A DNA stretch of 8,561 bases from Candidatus Hydrogenedentota bacterium (GTDB taxonomy: Bacteria; Hydrogenedentota; Hydrogenedentia; Hydrogenedentales; SLHB01). The translations under genes were made by a program, and so were the position numbers. Positions within the stretch are counted from its first letter, which is position 1; every line of letters starts with the position of its first letter. Positions 1 to 4,597 of the stretch are shown in pieces. The DNA lies in contig PUOI01000551.1 in the NCBI GenBank assembly GCA_003552765.1, forward strand, positions 1 through 8,561, given 5' to 3'. The notes under the pieces are model-generated. The model ran no database searches, was not told where the DNA came from, and worked only from the letters and a program-made list of their open reading frames with translations.

Positions 1-699
1 CAACAAGGCATCGCAAACAACTGGGAAGCCACACTGGTCCGGGACGCGTTCCTGTCTCATCCCGTCTCCTACGTGTACTTTGGATACGCCACCCGAACGA
101 TCTCGCAGTTTTGCGACGCCGCCCAGCGCGACCATAACTGGGTCTTTGATCACCGCGACGACCAAGAGTTCATTAGCGGCGCTGTACTGCACGCTCATGG
201 GGCCCCCACGGCGTGGCCCATGCTCGAGCACTTCCGGGAGCGGGGAACCCGAGACCTAGGCCGAGATTTGCAGTTTTCGTGGTGGTTTGATCCAGCCACC
301 TACAATCTAGACGATGATGGTTCACTCCTGCCCGATACCTATCCGCGGCTGCGCGACGGTATTGAACGCTTCTTCATCACGGATATCAACAATCCGGCGG
401 CGGGCGCGGAAGCCCAGAGCAGTATACCCGTGATGTGGGATTCGTGGAGCATGGCGGGCGCCGGCGGCGGCTCGGGCTACCTTGAGGGCTTGATTGGTTA
501 CGGAGGCGACACGTCCATCTTCAACCATATACCCGGGGGGAGCAACGTGCTTTTCATGGACGGTCACGTGGAGTTTATCCGGTATGACGAGCGGTTCCCA
601 ATCCGATGGCTGGATCTTGACGCCTACACCTATCCGAACGGCATTGCCGCCGGTACGCAGGCGCACACGGTCATGCCGTTCGTAAGCGGTTGGGAATAA
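1..699 (+). CDS. Type II secretion-like pseudopilin, H-Xn-DG family (5' end outside window)
   Basis: The frame is open from base 1, so the gene begins upstream; the GTG at 73 is internal. The 232 visible residues align along their whole length with the C-terminal part of the complete pseudopilin at 1656-2720, so roughly 125 N-terminal residues, including the prepilin signal and hydrophobic helix, should lie outside the window. Shared landmarks are a FLS.P.SYVY.GYAT segment, an almost invariant block around [18 protein letters not shown], and the C-terminal motif [17 protein letters not shown] (His codon at 526, Asp codon at 559). That motif belongs to the prepilin-type processing-associated H-X9-DG class, although here ten residues separate His and Asp. 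Proteins of this family are thought to be processed by prepilin peptidase and displayed at the envelope; individual functions are mostly unknown. The gene ends in TAA and is followed by two dyads. Family assignment is firm; the biological role is not known. Confidence 0.88.
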   Translation, partial: QQGIANNWEATLVRDAFLSHPVSYVYFGYATRTISQFCDAAQRDHNWVFDHRDDQEFISGAVLHAHGAPTAWPMLEHFRERGTRDLGRDLQFSWWFDPATYNLDDDGSLLPDTYPRLRDGIERFFITDINNPAAGAEAQSSIPVMWDSWSMAGAGGGSGYLEGLIGYGGDTSIFNHIPGGSNVLFMDGHVEFIRYDERFPIRWLDLDAYTYPNGIAAGTQAHTVMPFVSGWE

Positions 700-712
700 T
701 TGGCGAGGCCAT

Positions 713-724
713 CCCCTTAAGGGG
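713..724. other. 12-bp perfect palindrome just after the pseudopilin stop
   Basis: CCCCTTAAGGGG is a perfect dyad 13 bases after the TAA stop. With no spare loop it would form only a short hairpin in RNA, so it may be minor or may be a protein-binding dyad. It is the first of two successive dyads after this gene; two other plus-strand genes in the window show the same arrangement. Confidence 0.4.
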
Positions 725-749
725 GCGGTGATCGAAGCATGAAAGAATA

Positions 750-776
750 GGGGGGAGAAGCATGGCTTCTCCCCCT
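750..776. terminator. Bidirectional terminator hairpin between convergent genes
   Basis: GGGGGAGAAGC (751-761) pairs perfectly with GCTTCTCCCCC (765-775) around an ATG loop; a G-T wobble at 750/776 can extend it. It lies 51 nt after the plus-strand pseudopilin stop and 33 nt beyond the end of the minus-strand zinc-ribbon gene. Read on the minus strand, the bases that follow are pyrimidine-rich (CTATTCTTTC); on the plus strand the tail is only weakly T-rich. It therefore probably serves both genes, more convincingly the minus-strand one. Its arms closely match those of the hairpin after the second pseudopilin. Confidence 0.75.
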
Positions 777-808
777 CTACGCTTGCTGACGCTCCGCAAC
801 CAGCGCTC

Positions 809-1270
809 TTAGTCTTTCCAATCCGCGCTCACGTCATCTTCTCCGCCGAGCGAGTCCTCCCCAAGGCCAGGGCTCACCTCGCCGAAGGGCAATCCCTGCG
901 ACATTTCGATACTCACCCCATCGGAGTCGTCGCTGTTGTCCAACAGCAAATCCTCCTTGGAACGGCGGCCATAGGACTCCTCTTCATGATCCGAGCTTAC
1001 AGTGACGGGCTCCTCCTCTTCTCCCACATCTTCTTCTTCCAGTGAATCCACATCGGGCACCAAGGCCTCGTCTTCGTCGACCCCGGTTGAGACGGCTTCC
1101 GCGCGCTGGGGCGACCGTTTTAGCGAGGTTTTCTTGGAGGAACGATCCTCCGGGCTTCCGATCCGCACCAACTCCTCTTCCTCGCAATCCGGGCAGCGGA
1201 ACCCCATCTTCTCCGCGCCCCATTCCACATAGCGTTTCCCGCATCGGGGACAATGATATTTCACCGGCAT
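809..1270 (-). CDS. Small zinc-ribbon protein with long acidic tail
   Basis: This 153-residue protein opens with two CxxC knuckles, CPRC (Cys7, Cys10) and CPDC (Cys26, Cys29), 15 residues apart, which is the layout of a rubredoxin-like or zinc-ribbon fold binding one metal ion. A short basic stretch follows (SSKKTSLKRSPQR, about residues 44-56). The rest, to residue 153, is strongly acidic, serine-rich and probably disordered. No signal peptide or membrane segment is visible, so it is likely cytoplasmic. The layout resembles other short zinc-ribbon proteins with acidic tails (the FYDLN-acid type, for example), whose roles are poorly defined; I do not assign one. The ATG start at 1270 is supported by AAGGA on the minus strand (plus positions 1281-1285), ten bases upstream. 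It is convergent with the upstream pseudopilin and divergent from the next, and is the only non-exported product in the window. Confidence 0.82.
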   Translation of the reverse strand: MPVKYHCPRCGKRYVEWGAEKMGFRCPDCEEEELVRIGSPEDRSSKKTSLKRSPQRAEAVSTGVDEDEALVPDVDSLEEEDVGEEEEPVTVSSDHEEESYGRRSKEDLLLDNSDDSDGVSIEMSQGLPFGEVSPGLGEDSLGGEDDVSADWKD

Positions 1271-1334
1271 CGCCGCAGATTCCTTTCTCGTTTCCTATAC
1301 ACACTTCGGCATCATGTTCCAGCCTACCAAAGGC

Positions 1335-1363
1335 ATTGTATCAGACAATGGAAACCAGTTGAA
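1335..1363 (-). promoter_or_regulatory. Possible promoter for the zinc-ribbon gene, with an overlapping dyad
   Basis: On the minus strand, TACAAT (plus 1335-1340) could be a -10 box, with TTCAAC (plus 1358-1363) 17 bases upstream as a weak -35. An inverted repeat, CATTGT and ACAATG (1334-1339 and 1345-1350, five bases apart), overlaps the -10 and could be an operator. The -35 matches the consensus at only three of six positions, so this is tentative. Confidence 0.35.
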
Positions 1364-1377
1364 AAAACCGCTTTGCC

Positions 1378-1389
1378 TTTAGGCCTAAA
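1378..1389. promoter_or_regulatory. 12-bp palindrome in the divergent intergenic region
   Basis: TTTAGGCCTAAA is a perfect dyad 26 bases upstream of the TTGACA box of the second pseudopilin promoter, between two divergent genes. Its symmetry and position fit a dimeric regulator site, but no regulator is encoded in the window, and a 12-bp palindrome can arise by chance. Confidence 0.3.
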
Positions 1390-1415
1390 TTCGGGATTTC
1401 CGAGCTTCGTGCCGC

Positions 1416-1445
1416 TTGACATGGAAATCTTTTGAACGGTATAGT
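1416..1445 (+). promoter_or_regulatory. Sigma70-type promoter for the complete pseudopilin gene
   Basis: A perfect TTGACA -35 box (1416-1421) lies 18 bases before TATAGT (1440-1445), which matches the TATAAT consensus at five of six positions. Transcription would start near 1452, leaving about 200 nt of untranslated leader before the ATG at 1656. TATACT at 1462-1467 is an alternative -10, but no -35 box lies at a good distance from it. Confidence 0.7.
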
Positions 1446-1495
1446 GTCTTTATATGTGGGTTATACTGGAAGTAGTTTAAAGTTCTTCGCTTTTA

Positions 1496-1573
1496 CAGAG
1501 AGTGAAGGATGAGCAATGATGACAGTTTGCTCACAAGCCTGGCGAAAGGGGGTGATGATTGGCGTAATCTCTG
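1496..1573 (+). ncRNA. Candidate folded 5' leader (three-way junction) of the pseudopilin mRNA
   Basis: Three helices can be drawn by eye. The closing stem is CAGAGA (1496-1501) with TCTCTG (1568-1573). Inside it is a 7-bp hairpin, TGAGCAA (1510-1516) with TTGCTCA (1527-1533), followed by a weaker 3-bp stem GCC (1537-1539) with GGC (1561-1563) that encloses a purine-rich loop. Together they make a possible three-way junction between promoter and ribosome-binding site, a place where riboswitches and other leaders occur. It does not match a riboswitch class I can recognise, and it may simply be an unstructured long leader. Confidence 0.3.
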
Positions 1574-1638
1574 ATTTTCGCCGCGGTTCCCGTTGAATCG
1601 TGTGCGGTCCCATGGAGGGTTTTGCAGCAGCACTACTC

Positions 1639-1644
1639 AGGAGA
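1639..1644 (+). promoter_or_regulatory. Ribosome-binding site that fixes the pseudopilin start
   Basis: AGGAGA lies 11 bases before the ATG at 1656. It supports that ATG over the in-frame TTG at 1593, because the ATG places the usual short, basic prepilin leader directly before the cleavage site. Confidence 0.7.
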
Positions 1645-1655
1645 ACCAAGACATT

Positions 1656-2720
1656 ATGAAGAGCAAGAAACAGGGGTTCACCCTAATCGAGCTGTTGGTG
1701 GTTATTGCTATCATCGGTATTCTGGCCGCGATACTGTTGCCCGCGTTGGCCCGGGCCCGGGAAGCGGCCCGGCGCGCGAGCTGCGCCAACAACCTGCGTC
1801 AGTTCGGCCAGATCTTCGCGATGTACGCGAACGAAAGCCGCGGCGAGAGGTTTCCCCCCAATCAGCGCAACCACATCGGCGGGTTTTCGGGAGCAATGGG
1901 ATTTCGCGGGATCGCCTTGTATCCGGATTACTGGACGGACATCAACCTGAAGATTTGTCCGTCGGACTCGCGAACCGCCCACTCCGACCGTCTCGCGTTC
2001 GACGACGATGTGAACGCCCAGTTCCAGCGGATGAACGAGATGGACGGGTACAATGACTACTACTCCCGCGTAGTGCAGGATGTGTTTTTGTCCTATCCAA
2101 TCTCCTATGTCTACATGGGCTACGCAACGAGCACGATATCGCAGATTGTCGACGTTGTGGAAACCGCTCACAACTGGGTGTTTCAGAATTGGGATGACCA
2201 GACCATCATAGACGCGGGCATCATCAATGAACGCGGTGGTCCAGGGGACTCCTGGAGTCAAATCGAGCATTTCGAGCAGAAGCATGAGTCGGACATCAAT
2301 GCGGCCCAGTACCGGGAAGGAAACTTCTTCGACTACGGCCAATACTATCTGGATGACGACGGGAGTGAGCTGCCCGACACCTATCCCCGGTTGCGTGACG
2401 GCATTGAACGGTTCTTCATCACGGACATCAACAACCCGGCCGCTGGCGCGCAAGCGCAGAGCAGCATCGCCGTGATGTGGGACGCGTGGAGCATGATGGC
2501 CGAGGCCCCGGAGGGATGGGACTTTGTCGGAGAAGGCGGCACGACCCAGAACTTCAACCACATTCCCGGCGGCAGCAACGTCCTCTTCATGGATGGCCAC
2601 GTGGAGTTCATCCGCTACGATTCGGAATACCCGATTCAATGGCTTGATGAAGGCGACTATCCGAACCGGGTTGGCACGCAAGCCCATCGCGTGATGCCCT
2701 ACATCGGCGGCTGGGGTTAA
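1656..2720 (+). CDS. Type II secretion-like pseudopilin, H-Xn-DG family
   Basis: This 354-residue protein starts with a textbook prepilin signal: basic leader MKSKKQG, cleavage expected between Gly7 and Phe8, Glu at mature position 5 (Glu12), and a hydrophobic helix to about residue 31 that also serves for assembly and membrane anchoring. After it comes the [20 protein letters not shown] segment typical of this family in Lentisphaerae, Hydrogenedentes and relatives. The C-terminus carries [17 protein letters not shown] (His302, Asp313-Gly314), the H-X9-DG type motif with one extra residue in the spacer. Cleavage by prepilin peptidase and export through a type II or type IV pilus-like apparatus are expected, but no such machinery is encoded nearby. 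The start is set by the AGGAGA site and the signal itself. It is a paralog of the partial gene at the left edge and forms a single-gene unit with its own promoter and strong terminator. The specific role is unknown. Confidence 0.93.
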   Translation: MKSKKQGFTLIELLVVIAIIGILAAILLPALARAREAARRASCANNLRQFGQIFAMYANESRGERFPPNQRNHIGGFSGAMGFRGIALYPDYWTDINLKICPSDSRTAHSDRLAFDDDVNAQFQRMNEMDGYNDYYSRVVQDVFLSYPISYVYMGYATSTISQIVDVVETAHNWVFQNWDDQTIIDAGIINERGGPGDSWSQIEHFEQKHESDINAAQYREGNFFDYGQYYLDDDGSELPDTYPRLRDGIERFFITDINNPAAGAQAQSSIAVMWDAWSMMAEAPEGWDFVGEGGTTQNFNHIPGGSNVLFMDGHVEFIRYDSEYPIQWLDEGDYPNRVGTQAHRVMPYIGGWG

Positions 2721-2730
2721 GAGCCGCTCA

Positions 2731-2751
2731 CCCGAGGTCATGCGCCTCGGG
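2731..2751 (+). other. Short hairpin after the pseudopilin stop
   Basis: CCCGAGG (2731-2737) pairs with CCTCGGG (2745-2751) around a 7-nt loop, ten bases after the TAA. No T-run follows, so it is more likely an RNA 3'-end stabilising element than the terminator itself. It is the first of two successive hairpins here. Confidence 0.5.
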
Positions 2752-2785
2752 CGGCGAAGACATCGCGCTTAAGAAAGACGTACGG

Positions 2786-2820
2786 AGGGGGGAGAAGCCT
2801 GGCTTCTCCCCCCTTTCTTT
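2786..2820 (+). terminator. Rho-independent terminator of the pseudopilin gene
   Basis: A perfect stem, with left arm AGGGGGGAGAAG (2786-2797) and right arm CTTCTCCCCCCT (2803-2814), encloses a CCTGG loop. TTTCTTTT follows, overlapping the end of the stem. This is a classical intrinsic terminator. The core of the arms is nearly the same as in the hairpin at 750-776 after the paralogous gene. Confidence 0.88.
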
Positions 2821-2951
2821 TCGCGCCAGGCGCCGCGCAGCCTTTGCGTCATGAGGATTTCCAAAAACTCGTTCAGCCCCGAACCTTGGGTTAGCCTTGA
2901 TCCACTTTATCGTGGCCGCAAGGCGGCGCGTCTCTATCCAGCGACGCAAAT
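2821..2951. other. Gene-free stretch with no recognised element
   Basis: Part of the 329-base gap between the pseudopilin and the DUF3472 gene. The ends of the gap hold the terminator and the next promoter. In between I see no convincing coding sequence, repeat or RNA. A minus-strand reading frame of 76 codons crosses the gap, but it runs through the promoter and the terminator and resembles no protein family I know. Confidence 0.5.
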
Positions 2952-2980
2952 TTGACACATGAGTCAGTATAGGCTAGATT
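2952..2980 (+). promoter_or_regulatory. Sigma70-type promoter for the DUF5077/DUF3472 gene
   Basis: A perfect TTGACA (2952-2957) is followed after 17 bases by TAGATT (2975-2980), a fair -10 box. The start point would be near 2987, giving a leader of about 60 nt that ends in a strong AAGGAGG site (3036-3042), seven bases before the ATG. Confidence 0.65.
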
Positions 2981-3049
2981 GGGCGCTGTAACGCCGCCGG
3001 CGAACGCAGTTTCCCAGTAACGATCGCGTATCCGCAAGGAGGATTTCTC

Positions 3050-4363
3050 ATGCGCCTTATCATGCCCCCTTTAACGGTTCTTTCTCTGGTCATCTTCGCC
3101 GTCTTTGCAGGCGTGGCAAATGGCCCCATCGCGGCGGGGGAGACGGTCGAGCACACGGTCGCCTTGGGCGGAAACGCCTACCGAACGCAAGGAGACGCTG
3201 GCGGGGTGAGCCCGGCGGGCATTAGGGGCTGGGACGATCCCGAAAGCGTATTCAGCGTGTTCGTGGCCTCGGATGAAACGGCGCAAGCCGAGGTGACGCT
3301 TCGCGCGCGGGCGGCATCCGGCGAGGGCGAGCTGGCGCTTGAGGCGAACGGAGCGCGGAAGACCGGGGAGGTTTCCAGTGCGGAGTACACTACGGTGGCC
3401 TTTGGCGAATACGAGTTGCGTGGAGGCGCCTATACGGAGTTTACGCTGGAAATGGCCGGGGATGCGGCGGACCTAACGGCGGAAGTCAGCGATCTTGTCA
3501 TTACCACGCCGGAGGACGTTGAGCTTACCTATGTGAAGGACAACCAGAACAACCGCTATTACTGGGGCAGACGGGGACCTTCCGTTCACCTCCGCTACGC
3601 CGATATCCCTGAAAACACCAACATCGAGTGGTTCTACAGCGAGATAACCGTGCCGGAAGGCGAGGATCCCGTGGGGTCTTTCTACATGGCGAACGGGTTT
3701 GGGCAAGGATACTTTGGATTTCAAGTCAACTCCCCCACCGAGCGCCGGGTGCTGTTTTCGGTGTGGAGCCCATACGTGACGGACGACCCCGGCGAGATAC
3801 CCGAAGACCAGCGTGTTGAGACGCTTGATAGCGGGGAAGACGTGTACACCGGCGACTTTGGCGGCGAAGGTTCGGGAGGGCAAAGCTTTCTGAGGTACGG
3901 CTGGGAGACCGGTAAGACCTACGGCTTCTTGAACGGGGTGCGCCCCGATGGAGAAGGCGGCAGCATATACACGGCGTACTTTCTTTCCCCGGACGAGGAG
4001 GAATGGAAGTTGATCGCGCGTTTTCGGCGGCCCCAAACGGATACGTGGTATACCGGCGCCCATTCGTTCTTGGAGAGCTTCTCCGCCAATAATGGCCACC
4101 AGGGCAGACAAGCGCTTTATCATAACCAATGGGCGAGAGATGTGGACGGCGAATGGCATGAAGTCACGGAGGCCGTTTTCACCGGCGACAACATCGCCCA
4201 GCTCGGTTATCGCGCCGATTTCTCGGGCGGAGAGCGGGAAGAGGGGTTTTACCTACGGAACTGCGGTTTCTTTGTGGGGGAGACTCCGCTGGGCTCACGA
4301 TTCTCCCGGCCGGCGCTCGGGGACGAACCCAACATAGACCCCAGCCAACTCGAATACATGTGA
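3050..4363 (+). CDS. Secreted DUF5077-DUF3472 protein
   Basis: The 437-residue product begins with a Sec-type signal peptide (hydrophobic from about Leu8 to Val22, cleavage likely near residues 25-30). Residues of about 35-155 match the DUF5077 type: a short beta-rich domain opening with VALGGNAYRT, often next to DUF3472. Residues of about 190-410 match DUF3472; recognisable parts are YSEITVPEGEDPVGSFYMANG, LRYGWETGKTYGFLNGV, RFRRPQTDTWYTGAHSFLE and FYLRNCGFF. The biochemical role of both domains is not established; DUF3472 proteins are usually exported and often occur with carbohydrate-active enzymes, so a glycan-related role is plausible but inferred. The ATG is well supported by AAGGAGG seven bases upstream. 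The gene has its own promoter and a 3' double hairpin, so it is probably monocistronic. It looks complete, with no frameshift. Confidence 0.87.
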   Translation: MRLIMPPLTVLSLVIFAVFAGVANGPIAAGETVEHTVALGGNAYRTQGDAGGVSPAGIRGWDDPESVFSVFVASDETAQAEVTLRARAASGEGELALEANGARKTGEVSSAEYTTVAFGEYELRGGAYTEFTLEMAGDAADLTAEVSDLVITTPEDVELTYVKDNQNNRYYWGRRGPSVHLRYADIPENTNIEWFYSEITVPEGEDPVGSFYMANGFGQGYFGFQVNSPTERRVLFSVWSPYVTDDPGEIPEDQRVETLDSGEDVYTGDFGGEGSGGQSFLRYGWETGKTYGFLNGVRPDGEGGSIYTAYFLSPDEEEWKLIARFRRPQTDTWYTGAHSFLESFSANNGHQGRQALYHNQWARDVDGEWHEVTEAVFTGDNIAQLGYRADFSGGEREEGFYLRNCGFFVGETPLGSRFSRPALGDEPNIDPSQLEYM

Positions 4364-4384
4364 GCGGAGAAGCGAAGCCTCCGC
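4364..4384 (+). other. Short hairpin directly after the DUF3472 stop
   Basis: GCGGAG (4364-4369) pairs with CTCCGC (4379-4384) around a 9-nt loop and begins on the base after the TGA stop. No T-run follows. It is the first of two successive hairpins after this gene. Confidence 0.45.
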
Positions 4385-4410
4385 CGGCTCGCTGCCGCTG
4401 CACCTCTTTT

Positions 4411-4448
4411 CATTTCGCCGCGCCCGTGCCGCCGGGCGCGGCGAAATG
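4411..4448 (+). terminator. Long perfect hairpin, probable terminator of the DUF3472 gene
   Basis: A 16-bp perfect stem (left arm CATTTCGCCGCGCCCG, right arm its exact complement at 4433-4448) encloses the loop TGCCGC. A T-rich stretch precedes it and TATTTGG follows, so the T-tail is weak. The stem's strength and its position between a stop codon and the next promoter make termination likely. The preceding CTCTTTT could help termination on the minus strand. Confidence 0.72.
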
Positions 4449-4495
4449 TATTTGGGGGATGGAACCCGCTTTATACCATCTCTCCATTCATTAAA

Positions 4496-4525
4496 TTGAC
4501 AAATAGGTCTACTTCCCAATAAAGT
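4496..4525 (+). promoter_or_regulatory. Sigma70-type promoter for the GLUG/dockerin gene
   Basis: A perfect TTGACA (4496-4501) lies in an AT-rich patch. TAAAGT (4520-4525) follows after 18 bases, the same spacing as the pseudopilin promoter; AATAAA (4518-4523) at 16 bases is an alternative -10. The leader would be about 65 nt. Confidence 0.55.
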
Positions 4526-4562
4526 GCCTTATCGCGTATCAGGGCGCATGCAGGCAACGCAT

Positions 4563-4577
4563 CCGGCGTCTCGCCGG
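4563..4577 (+). promoter_or_regulatory. Small hairpin next to the ribosome-binding site of the GLUG gene
   Basis: CCGGCG and CGCCGG form a 6-bp stem with a TCT loop, ending three bases before the purine-rich ribosome-binding region GAGAGGGGGA (4581-4590). It leaves that site exposed, so it may protect the 5' end or affect initiation rather than block it. Function is inferred from position only. Confidence 0.35.
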
Positions 4578-4597
4578 GAAGAGAGGGGGATTACCCA

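Noticed and set aside
1538..1565. Short resemblance of TGGCGAAAGGGGG to the lacZ alpha region of cloning vectors
   Set aside because: The match covers about a dozen bases and the flanks differ, so it is chance and not vector sequence.
1496..1573. Cyclic-di-GMP class I riboswitch in the leader
   Set aside because: A three-helix arrangement can be drawn, but I could not find the conserved core sequences of that class; kept only as an unclassified candidate leader.
1593..1655. TTG at 1593 as start of the second pseudopilin
   Set aside because: It would add 21 residues before the prepilin leader. ATG 1656 has AGGAGA upstream and gives a normal 7-residue leader.
1683..2741. Long minus-strand reading frame (352 codons) opposite the second pseudopilin
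   Set aside because: It mirrors a clearly real gene, has no recognisable domain and overlaps the coding strand fully. Such antisense frames are common in GC-rich genes.
2728..2958. 76-codon minus-strand frame in the pseudopilin-DUF3472 gap
   Set aside because: It runs through the strong terminator at 2786-2820 and overlaps the TTGACA promoter, with no domain or ribosome-binding site to support it.
3473..4159. Minus-strand frame of 228 codons opposite the DUF3472 gene
   Set aside because: Shadow of the real gene; its translation shows no family resemblance and no good ribosome-binding context.
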